The translations under genes and the position numbers were made by a program. A DNA stretch of 64,000 nucleotides from Diphasiastrum complanatum (lineage: Eukaryota; Streptophyta; Lycopodiopsida; Lycopodiales; Lycopodiaceae), in contig CM055111.1 in NCBI GenBank assembly GCA_029204225.1, positions 48,411,594 to 48,475,593 of the forward strand, read 5' to 3'. This document shows positions 11,601 to 23,600 of the stretch, one piece after another. The notes beneath the pieces are model-generated. The model had not been told where the DNA came from. It searched no databases and saw nothing but the letters and a program-made list of their open reading frames with translations. Every line of letters starts with the position of its first letter. The stretch's first letter is position 1.

Positions 11601-14600
11601 CGCTTAGCATGTTCTATCATCTGGTTTAGGTCTTCTAAAAAGTTTTTGGCTGCTTCAACTTTTTCTTGTTTAAACCCTACAGCTGTGGGTGAGCGTGGCT
11701 GAAAACCGTACATCAGCATAAATGGGCTGTATCCCGTAGCTGAATGTTTGGTACTGTTGTAAGCAAACTCTAATATCGAGAGATACTCCTCCCAATTAGT
11801 CTGCCTCTTGCTGACATATGCACGAAGCATATCCTCCAGCACTTGATTTACCCTTTTTGTTTGACCGTCCGTCTGTGGATGGTCGGTGGTACTCATATTA
11901 AGTTTAGTATGGAGATGATGGAATACTGCCCTCCAAAAATTTCCAGTAAACTTACTGTCCCGGTCGCTGACTATGCCGGAAGGTAGACCGTACAATTTAA
12001 ATAGCCCGTCTACAAACAACCTCGCTAACTCTGGAGCTCTAACGGTTGTTTTGGTCGGAATAAAATGAGCCATTTTGGTCAGACGGTCAACTGTGACCCA
12101 TATAGCGTCATTACCCTTTTGGGTTTTAGGCAGGCCTACTATAAAATCCATGGAGATACTCTCCCATTTACCAGCTGGTATTTCTAAGGGATGCAACAAC
12201 CCTCCTGCCTTTAAACGCTCTGCTTTGTTTACTTGACATTTCTGGCCACTGGTTACATACTGGTGGACGTCCTTTTTCATACTGGGCCAGAAAAATTGCC
12301 TACGAAGAAGCTCATAGGTCTTCTGTATGCCTGGGTGTCCCGCGCTAGGATTGTCATGACATTCATATAGGACCTGCTGCCTATAATCCTCTGAATTGGG
12401 GACACATACTCTATCTCTATAGAGCAAGTACTCATCCTGAATGGAATACTGTTTCCATTTGAATCCTTGAGTCAACTGACCCTCAACCACAGGGGTTTGC
12501 TTGGGTAATACAGGCTCAGAATCCTCGACGTCATCTGACGACGTATACTCGGACTCATCATCATCCTCAACGGAAGCTGCCGTATTCTTGGATGAACTGG
12601 CACCAGCCCCGGGACTGGTTCTGGAGTCTGTAACTGTCTGTTCTGGACTGAGTTCCAGATAATAGAGAAGAATGCATCATGCTGGCATTTCCCTCTCAAG
12701 GACTCGAGTAACTCATTACGAATCTGAGTAAAACTCAGCTCGTTTATCATAGGCATTCTGCTAAGGGCATCTGCTACTGTATTGAATTTTCCACGCCTAT
12801 ATCTGATAGACATGTCAAACTCTTGCATCAACTCTGCCCAACGAGCTTTCCGACCTCTAAGCTCAGGTTGATTGCAAAGGTATCTGAGACTCTCATGGTC
12901 TGTCAGGACCTCAAAGTTGGCACCATACAAATAATGCCTCCAAGTCTTAAGGGCATGGACTATAGAAAAGAGTTCCTTTTCATAGGCACTGTACCTAGTC
13001 TGAGCTGGCTCGAGTTTTTTACTCTCGAACGCAACTGGTCGTCCACCCCGAGTTAGTACAGCACCTACTGCAAAGTCGCTAGCATCTGTTTCGACCACAA
13101 ATGGCTGATTGGGGTCGACGACTTTTAAGACTGGTGCTGTAGCTAAGGCTGTTTTGAGAGCATCAAAGCTCTCCTGTTGTGCGGACTCCCAAATGAACTC
13201 CTTTCCCTTCCCCTTAAGAAGATTTGTCATAGGGACTGCTATCTGAGCATATTCCTTGACAAATCGTCTGTAATATCCCGCCAGACCAAGAAAGATTTGA
13301 AGTTCCAAAATATTCTGAGGTCTCAGCCAACTGAGTATGGCTTTAACCTTATTTGGGTCCATCTTAATCCCATCTGAAGAGATAATGTGACCCAAATATG
13401 CTACTTCTTCAACGAAGAATTCACACTTGGATTGTTTAGCATAAAGCTCATGCTTTCTGAGCAGTCGAAACACCTTTCTGAGGTGTTTTAGATGCTCCTT
13501 CCTCGTTTTGCTGTAGACGAGGATGTCATCTAAAAATACGACTACAAACTTACCCAAGTATGGTCTGAGGACACTGTTCATCAAGGTCATAAAGGTAGCT
13601 GGAGCATTTGTGAGCCCAAATGGCATCACCTTAAACTCATAATGACCGTGACGAGTCCTAAAAGCTGTTTTCGAGACATCTTCCGATTTTATACGGACTT
13701 GATGATATCCCGATCCGAGGTCTATCTTGCTGAAAAACTTAGCCCCGTCGAGTTGATCAAACAACTCGTCTGCCCGGGGCATAGGGTATTTATTCTTAAT
13801 TGTGACTTTATTGAGGGCTCTGTAATCTACGCAAAGACGCATAGACCCCTCCTTCTTTTTCACCAATAGGACTGGTGAGGCCCATGGTGAACTACTGGTC
13901 TGAATTTGGCCTTTCCCAAGATAGTCTGTTAACTGCTTAGTTATTTCTTCATCCTCTGTTCGGCTAACCCGATACGGAGGTTTAGAAACAGGTGCTGTAC
14001 CTGGTACTAGGTTTATTACATGATCTACCTCTCTGCTAGGTGGTAAACCATGTGGCAAATCTTCAGGAAAAACATCTTTAAATTTAGACAATAAAGTTTC
14101 TAATTTACTGATTTTCTGCTGAATAGAACTGGAAATAGAAACTTCAGGAATAAACTGAAAGTCACATAAGAATACCTGATGGTCTTCGTCTCCGATTAGC
14201 TGACAGAGCTCTGAACTGCAGACCATAGGGCTGTTGGGAACATCATGCTCCCCATGCAACTGGATCTCTCGGCCTTTGTGCTGAAAGCTGAGGGTGTTCT
14301 CCTGATAGTTTCTGTGGAGGGAAGGTCCTAAACTGTAGAGCCAATCTCTCCCGAGAACAATGTCTGTTCGACCCAGGTGCATTAACTGAAAGTTTATTTC
14401 ATCTTGGTACCCCTGAATACCAAGATTTAACTTACTTACCATAGTTTCCCATATTTTTTTATCTTCACCCTTAGCTAATGAAACTATGTACCTATGCTGA
14501 CTAGGTACTTCTGGTAGTTTAAGCTTTTTAACCAGGGTGTGGTTGATGAAATTATGGGTTGCCCCATCATCAACCATGACTCTTACTGACTGGTTACCAA

Positions 14601-17600
14601 CTTTGCCATGCATACGTACTAGGTCATGCGGCCCAAAGCTGAAGGGTCTCGCTAGCATTGCAGAGGTCAGCTGGCAACGGTGTTCATGATCTTCATGATA
14701 CACTTTGATCTCGGAAGCTGCCGAGTCACTGGGGAAACATACAGTCTGAACAAGATGAACTTGTTTTTTATCTTTTTTATCTTTTTTAGTGAAAGGCCCC
14801 TTGGGACACTGTCTGACTGTGTGTCCCTTGCCCATACACACAAAGCACAAACGTTCTTGTTTGGCTTTCTCAAAATCATCTGGTTTTAAGGGCTGTATGA
14901 GTGAAGGGCGTTTCTGAGGAGCTTCACCTTTAAATTTATCTACTTTCTTTCTTTTTAAAAATTTCTTTTTAAATTGAAAGTCTTTCTGAGGAAGCTGCTC
15001 AGAAAGTGGTTGCTGTCTCGCTCTCTTCCTACCCACTGAATCATCATAGATTTGAGCATATCTGAGAGCTTGCTCAAGGGTAGTAGGCGAGTTTCTCTGG
15101 ACCTCTACTTTATATTCATCTTTGAGGCCACGGACAAATCCCCTGATTTTTTGAGAGTCATCCATATTTTTAATCTTTAAAATTGCTTCTCGATACTGCG
15201 AGATATATTGGATGAGGGATTTATCCATTACTGTTATTTCCCAGGCTTCCCAGGCTCTATCCAGTTCATTTTCTGGTAGAAATTCTCTTAGGAAAGCTTC
15301 TTCAAAAGCTTTCCATGACCGAGGAGTCTGCCCAGTCTCCTGGAGATTTAACCACCACTTATAGGCCATAGGCGCTAAGGAAAGACTGGCCTCAATTGCT
15401 TGCAAATGGTCAGGGGTCTGTTTAAGAGCATGAATGTTCTTCCATTTGCTGAGGAAGGTTTGTAGAATATCTGCATTTCTATCCTTCTCTTCCCCATTAA
15501 AAGTAGGAGGCTTTAAATCTTTAAAAACACTGGGGTGAGACCGTAAAGTCTCACCCGAAACTGATGGAAGTGGAGAAGGGGATAACTGAGAAGTGGAGGG
15601 AAGGCTTCCTTTCGCGGAGCTCAAAATCAAGTTTTTGAGTTCAGCGAACAAGTCGTCCCCACTGGACTTGAAATTGGCTAATGCCAGCTTCAGTTCATCC
15701 ACTTCTGTTACCAATTGGAGGAATTGCTCCTTGGTAACCAGTTCGTCGAGTTCTTCGGCGAACTGTTCTTGTTCTTCTACTTCCATGGGTTCCTTCCCTT
15801 TTATACAAGCCAAGGCTTCTGTTTCAAGTTCGTCGAAGCCTCTCTCCGGGGGTTGATCAGGTCCCTGAGGAGTGGTCATCTTCGGAACTGAAAGAGAGTT
15901 ACCTTAACTTCTGAAGGAAAAAAAGTCTAAAAGACTAATTTACAACTGTACAAGGGAAAGGAAACTTAGCTCTTTCTGAGAACTGTACTTCCACAGAGAG
16001 AATACAGAAAAGCCCTTCTCAGCTTCTTTCTCAATCTGATTTGAGGTTGGAAAATGTGCAACAAGATCTGAAACTTTTGCTATCCCCCCTCGCTGGTCTG
16101 ACAGCATCTCAATTTGTCGACATTTAGACTCAAAAATCCGCTTGAATCTTTGATTTGACCTCAGCTGGTAGGTCGCTGGTCTGTGACAAGCAAGTCTGAA
16201 GCTCAGACTTCCAGAAAACCTTTGAAATGCAAGGATAAATTCTAAAATTTATCCCCTACTGTCCAGCGCTGGACCTGCTGTAGAAATCCGCTTCAAATCT
16301 TGCTCAATTTGTCACTGATTTCCACTCAAAACTCAAGGAAGGAGGCTGCTCTGACAGCGCTGGTCTGCATCAAACTTCCTGACTTGAAAACGCTCCAAAA
16401 TCCGGGTCCCTAGGCTGTGTTAGGCCCGCCATGGCTATGGACCGTGCTGGGGCACACTACTCACACTGTCTTGCCCTGTTGGTCATGTACACTGGACACG
16501 ACCCTGACTGCGGTATCTGACCTATCTGTGTTCCCTAGGGTTCGGCACTGGTTACGAGCTCGTAACACTATGCCACCTCAAAGAAGATCCCAATAATATC
16601 GCAATTTATTGTACCACACCTTGAAATGATGCAGTGCCCTCCAATGTCTCGTCTCACTTGCTAGTGAACGGCTTTTCATCCTCACATTCCGCATCCAATC
16701 ACTCAAACTTTTTTGTATCTTATATCTCATGGGCCAATATGAATCGGTGGTTCGAACTGGCCGGTTCAAGTTCGAATTAGAAGTTTCCTTGAATTCGATT
16801 TTTATTTTCAATTTTGGGATTCTTTTATAGGCAAAACAATTGGGCAGAGTTTAGGGTGCTATTGATATTCTAATAGTGTTCAAATGTTGATATTCATTGA
16901 TTCCAATCAATTATCACATTATAATTTATCTAGTCGAGATTCACCGACATGAGCTCAGATGGAGCCAATCTGTCGGACAAAGCTACTGCTTCATTCCGCG
17001 ATCAGAGATCCTCCGAGCTACAGATAGCTGCTGCTAATCTGATGCTGAATTATGAATAGTAGATAATGTCAGATGATAGCGGAAGTATATCTATCATTGA
17101 ATTGAATAAGCAACACAAAGCATTCAAAGATTGCATACATTGAGCAGGAAAAATTGTAACTCGTCTGTATTATCAAAAATTGAGTTTACATCATAAATTT
17201 CTTTTGAGCGCTGTTTGTTTCCCAGATCAACGCGTCGGCGATTGTCTGCCAAGTACATCAAAGAACCAATAAGCCTTGATCCTCCGAGCTACAGATAGCT
17301 ATTGCTAATCTGATGCTGAATTATGAATAGTAGATGATGTTAGATGACAGCGGAAGTATATCTACCATTGAATTGAATAAGCAACACAAAGCATTCAAAG
17401 ATTGTATACATTGAGCAGGAAAAATTGTAACTCGTCTGTATTATAAAAAATTGAGTTTACATCAGAAATTTCTTTTGAGCGCTGTCTGCTTCCCAAATCA
17501 ACGCGTCGGCGTGAGAGAGATGTTCTCTTCTCACGAATTGAACTAGCTACTGCTAGAACTATATTTCTTCCTTGACACGCACCTTACTGAGTGTTGCGTT

Positions 17601-20600
17601 CAGGACTTCCTTCTGTATTCGATCTCCAATACATATAGCATGCTTGGTCTGATTACAAGAACTAATTAGCTAAGCATTACAAGATAGTTTAAGCTAAAAA
17701 CATAACTAACTATTTCTTGCTACTCCGCTTAACTACAAGGGCTTAATGGTTGAGTCGTGACATTCAAATTGTCACGCTCATCGAGCTCTGATAACGTACT
17801 CGACATCCGACGTGTCAGGCTCGACTTTTGGCTTTGCTCATAGCTGGGGTGGAGTCCTCGTCGGGGACTTCGTTGGCGTCAGGCACTTCGGTCTCTTGTG
17901 CCTTGGTTTCCCTTCACTGCCTTTGTTGCCTTTGGGGACTTCGGCCTCTTCGGCCACTTCGGTGTCGTCGATGACTTGGATTGAGGCTGGTGCCTTGGCA
18001 ACTCGTTGGCGTCGGGGACTTCAGCCTTGTCGGTGACTTCGGTTGCTGCCTGTGTAGAAATCCCGTGTATTTCTGCAGGTATGAACTCACAAGCTAATAG
18101 CGCTTTGTGGGTAGAAACACTAAGTTTCTTCAACCTAGTCACTAGTGACTTATTGGCACTTGGTCGCTAGCGAGCCAGGACTGAATGATTACTAACTAGT
18201 CTATTGAAAGTTGAAACTTAAAACTTCAAAGGAGTAGTTAACTGTTACACATTGTCTAGATTGTTTGATATTAACAAGTTCCAACTTCCAACATTCATGA
18301 TTAATGAATCGTGAGTAATATTTTATAAATCACAAACATTTACTTTTTAGTGATAAATCAAAATACTATCATACCAGCAACTACACAACGTTGCATGTAA
18401 CATGCACAATGCACAATGCACAATGCACATGAACAATTGAACAATGAAAAGATGAATGTAATATCAACAATCATAATACATGACACATGTGATGTTATGA
18501 CTCAAGTTTCATGCTCATTGGCAAGTGCTCATTGCTTACTGGCAAAAATAGTAAATACAAAGTGTATGGCTCACTACTCAGTGATGTATCTTGTCGCTAC
18601 TGAGTACTCTAGCATCTAATATCTATTATCTACACTCAATAATAACTATGGTAGTCTCCTGGCTCTGCTTGGAGTCTCCTCTATAGCATCCTCGTCATCA
18701 TCGTTGCCCTCAACCTCTATCTAATGGTCTGAATCTTAGTCCTCATCAAAATCCTCGCCAAAGGTCTCTGTAGCTGATGAGTGCTCATTAACATTGTAGA
18801 GTGAAGCCACCTTGGTTTTAGCTTCCATTACACCTTTTAAAGCTTAATCAGTAAAAATCCGGCCATCAGAAGCTTTTTGTTTGGATGATATATCCGAGGA
18901 ACATTGGGTCTTTCTTTGTCTTCATCTGACATACTCTTAGAGTATAGTTTAGAATTGCATATGAATAAGCTGGATATCCATCAGGCTTGGGAATCTACGT
19001 AACTATACTACTTGTAATGTTTACAACACATAATCTTAAAGTGTTTGGAGCATCAACGAAGACTCCTTCAGCTTCCCTGTTGCTCTATTAATAATCCTTG
19101 CTAATGGGGTGCCAAGGGCTTTGCAAGTCTACCAGCCCTCTCAATTCTTACAGAAAACCATGTTTAAGCAAATGCTCCACCATGTTCATGGTGAATGAAA
19201 ATCTTGTCAGTTGCTTATGTCTCCTCCGTGTGATCACACTCTTAAGTCTGGCTGTTACGAGCTCGTAACCAGTGCCGAACCCTAGAGAACACAGATAGGT
19301 CAGATACCACAGTCAGGGTCGTGTCCAGCGTACATGACCAACAGGGCAAGACAGTGTGAGTAGTGTGCCCCAGCACGGTCCATAGCCATGGCGGGCCTAA
19401 CACAGCCTAGGGACCCTGTCAGCAGGATAGGGCCCCCAGTTGGGTCCCGACGTGCAGTCGGCCACGTCAGTGCCACGTGGCTGACACTTGGCAGTTGCAT
19501 GCTACCAGTCCTCACACTGGGCTAGGAGGGGCTTACTCTATATCAGGGAGTAGGCAAGGTTGGGTGGATCAGTTAGTGTTTGCCCTACTGTGGTGTTAGG
19601 ATCTATTACACTGGTATCAGAGCCATCTCCATCCTAGGGAGTTTAGGACAGCAGTAGAGAAAGCTATCAGAAGATAGGAAGTGTTTCTCAGATTCTCAGA
19701 GAGGAATAGAGGAGGAGGATCGCTGTAGGAGCAGCCTTCAAACTTCTGATTTCCACTGAGAAATCACAGTAGCAAGGAGTTAGATTCCAAGTGTAGGTAA
19801 CTCGCTGAAAAAACAGCTGTTTCTCACTGACTTCAGAGGATTCTTCGTAGTTTTCCCAGCGAAATTAGAGTAGGAAGAAGCCAGCACCTCCATCGCTGTA
19901 CAGTCAGAGACCTACATCCGATTTCCAGGGAAAAAGTTATGGTTCTCAGCGAGTTGGAAGCCAAAAAAGAGGAGCAGAGCCAGCGCTGCCAGTGCTTCTG
20001 AAAATCTGGTTTTTCAACAAGTTTTTGGGCCCCAACGTCAGAGATTTGGAGCAAGAGGATTCCTACCAGATCAGCGAGTAGGAGACTTCTGAAATTTCAG
20101 AACTCAGAAGGGTTTTTGGACTTCAGATTTGCCTTTTTGTGGACAAGTTGGATTGCAATCAGACCAGCGAGCTACTATCCTCAAAAAACCGGGAAATTTA
20201 GTACCGTTTTGAAGCCTCAAACTGGCATTTTTCGGAACAGCAGGTCTGAAATCTTGGGGAAAAGAGCTGAAAGGGTTCCTCTTCATTCTTTCTTTGGAAG
20301 TACAGTCCTCAGAAACAGCTAAGTCATCTTTCCTTTCCCTTGTACAGTTATAAATTAGTCTTTTAGACTTTTTTCCTTTAGAAGTTAAGGTAGCTCTCTT
20401 TCAGTTTCGAAGATGACCACTCCTCAGGGACCTGATCAACCCCAGGAGAGAGGCTTCGACGAACTTGAAACAGAAGCCTTGGCTTACAGAAAAGGGAAGG
20501 AACCTATGGAAGTAGAAGAACAGGAACAGTTCGCCGAAGAACTCGACGAAGTGGTTACCAAGGAGCAGTTCCTCCAATTGGTAACAGAGGTGGATGAACT

Positions 20601-23600
20601 GAAGCTGGCATTAGCCAATTTCAAGTCCAGTGTGGACGACTCGTTCGCTGAACTCAAAAACTTGATTTTGAGTTCCGCGAAAGGAAGCCTTCCCTCCACT
20701 TCTCAGTTATCCCCTTCTCCACTTCCATCAGTTTCGGGTGAGACTTTACGGTCTCACCCCAGTGTTTTTAAAGATTTAAAGCCTCCTACTTTTAATGGGG
20801 AAGAGAAGGATAGAAATGCAGATATTCTACAAACCTTCCTCAGCAAATGGAAGAACATTCATGCTCTTAAACAGACCCCTGACCATTTGCAAGCAATTGA
20901 GGCCAGTCTTTCTTTAGGGCCTATGGCCTATAAGTGGTGGTTAAATCTCCAGGAGACTGGGCAGACTCCCCGGTCATGGAAAGCTTTTGAAGAAGCTTTC
21001 CTAAGAGAATTTCTATCAGAGAACTAGGAAGGAGCATCTAAAACACCTCAGAAAGGTGTTTCGACTGCTCAGAAAGCATAAGCTTTATGCTAAACAATCC
21101 AAGTGTGAATTCTTCGTTGAAGAAGTAGCATATTTGGGTCACATTATCTCTTCAGATGGGATTAAGATGGACCCAAATAAGGTTAAAGCCATACTCAGTT
21201 GGCTGAGACCTCAGAATATTTTGGAACTTCAAATCTTTCTTGGTCTGGCGGGATATTACAGACGATTTGTCAAGGAATATGCTCAGATAGCAGTCCCTAT
21301 GACAAATCTCCTTAAAGGGAAGGGAAAGGAGTTCATTTGGGAGTCCGCACAACAGGAGAGCTTTGATGCTCTCAAAACAGCCTTAGCTACAGCACCAGTT
21401 TTAAAGGTCGTCGACCCCAATCAGCCATTTGTGGTCGAAACAGATGCTAGCGACTTTGCAGTAGGTGCTGTGCTAACTCAGGGTGGACGACCAGTTGCCT
21501 TCGAGAGTAAAAAACTCGAGCCAGCACAGACTAGGTATAGTGCCTATGAAAAGGAACTTTTTTCTATAGTCCATGCCCTTAAGACTTGGAGGCATTATTT
21601 GTATGGTGCCAACTTTGAGGTCCTGACAGACCATGAGAGTCTCAGATACCTTTGCAATCAACCTGAGCTTAGAGGTCGGAAAGCTCGTTGGGCAGAGTTG
21701 ATGCAAGAGTTTGACATGTCTATCAGATATAGGCGTGGAAAATTCAATACAGTAGCAGATGCCCTTAGCAGAATGCCTATGATAAACGAGCTGAGTTTTA
21801 CTCAGATTCGTAATGAGTTACTCGAGTCCTTGAGAGGGAAATGCCAGCATGATGCATTCTTCTCTATTATCTGGAACTCAGTCCAGAACAGACAGTTACA
21901 GACTCCAGAACCAGTTCCCGGGGCTGGTGCCAGTTCATCCAAGAATACGGCAGCTTCCGTTGAGGATGATAATGAGTCCGAGTATACGTCGTCAGATGAC
22001 GTTGAGGATTCTGAGCCTGTATTACCCAAGCAAACCCCAGTGGTTGAGGGTCAGTTGACTCAAGGATTCAAATGGAAACAGTATTCCATTCAGGATGAGT
22101 ACTTGCTCTATAGAGATAGAGTATGTGTCCCCAATTCAGAGGATTATAGGCAGCAGGTCCTATATGAATGTCATGACAATCCTAGCGCGGGACACCCAGG
22201 CATACAGAAGACCTATGAGCTTCTTCGTAGGCAATTTTTCTGGCCCAGTATGAAAAAGGACGTCCACCAGTATGTAACCAGTTGCCAGAAATGTCAAGTA
22301 AATAAAGCAGAGCGTTTAAAGGCAGGAGGGTTGTTGCATCCCTTAGAAATACCAGCTGGTAAATGGGAGAGTATCTCCATGGATTTTATAGTAGGCCTGC
22401 CTAAAACCCAAAAGGGTAATGACGCTATATGGGTCACAGTTGACCGTCTGACCAAAATGGCTCATTTTATTCCGACCAAAACAACCGTTAGAGCTCCAGA
22501 GTTAGCGAGGTTGTTTGTAGACGGGCTATTTAAATTGTACGGTCTACCTTCCGGCATAGTCAGCGACCGGGACAGTAAGTTTACTGGAAATTTTTGGAAG
22601 GCAGTATTCCATCATCTCCATACTAAACTTAATATGAGTACCACTGACCATCCACAGACGGACGGTCAAACAGAAAGGGTAAATCAAGTGCTGGAGGATA
22701 TGCTTCGTGCATACGTCAGCAAGAGGCAGACTAATTGGGAGGAGTATCTCTCAATATTAGAGTTTGCTTACAACAGTACCAAACATTCAGCTACGGGATA
22801 CAGCCCATTTATGCTGATGTACGGTTTTCAGCCACGCTCACCCACAGCTGTAGGGTTTAAACAAGAAAAAGTTGAAGCAGCCAGAAACTTTTTAGAAGAC
22901 CTAAACCAGATGATAGAACATGCTAAGCGTAGCATTAGACAATCCCAGGATCGAGCCAGGCATTATGCAGATCCACACAGACGGGATGTGCAGTTCTCCA
23001 CTGGTGAGAAAGTCTACTTGAGAGTCCCAGTTGACTCTAAAACCCTCAAATCAGGAGTGTGTGCTAAGTTGTCTCCAAGGTATTGTGGTCCCTTTACCAT
23101 CAGTAGGAGACTAGGCGAGGTCACCTATGAACTAGAGCTCCCACACAGCAGTAAGGTTTTTCCAGTCTTTCATGTAAGTCAGTTACGAAAAGCCTTAACC
23201 AGATCAGATAATCTGGTAGGGGACAGTGTTCTAGTTCTCCCATTGGATCCTCAACAACCTCCACATGAACCAGAGGAAATTCTAGATAGTAGAGAGACGC
23301 AAACTCGTCATACTCTATACCGAGAATATCTGGTTAAGTGGAATGATCAGCCTGTTGAGAATGCCACTTGGGAAAGAGGCAACGTCCTTCGCAAGATTTT
23401 TCCAGACTTTGTCTTAGAGGACCAAGACGGTTCTTAAGGGGGAGGGAGTGTTACGAGCTCGTAACCAGTGCCGAACCCTAGAGAACACAGATAGGTCAGA
23501 TATCACAGTCAGGGTCGTGTCCAGCGTACATGACCAACAGGGCAAGACAGTGTGAGTAGTGTGCCCCAGCACGGTCCATAGCCATGGCGGGCCTAACACA

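Larger units (their letters stand above)
10724..16567 (-). mobile_element. Gypsy A: chromovirus LTR retrotransposon, longest copy, defective
   Basis: The element is 5,844 bp on the minus strand, flanked by a perfect 5-bp target duplication CTATG (10719-10723 and 16568-16572). Its 3' LTR is complete (10724-11081). Its 5' LTR keeps only 164 bp (16404-16567); the rest of that LTR and the primer-binding site are missing. It carries gag through chromodomain but with a frameshift and changed catalytic residues (see the polyprotein entry). It sits in intron 1 of the cysteine synthase gene, antisense to it. Confidence 0.95.

Noticed and set aside
21056..21100. Gypsy B and D Pol fragments as independent genes with their own start
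   Set aside because: The frame opens without ATG at a deletion junction inside reverse transcriptase; it is a remnant of the polyprotein.
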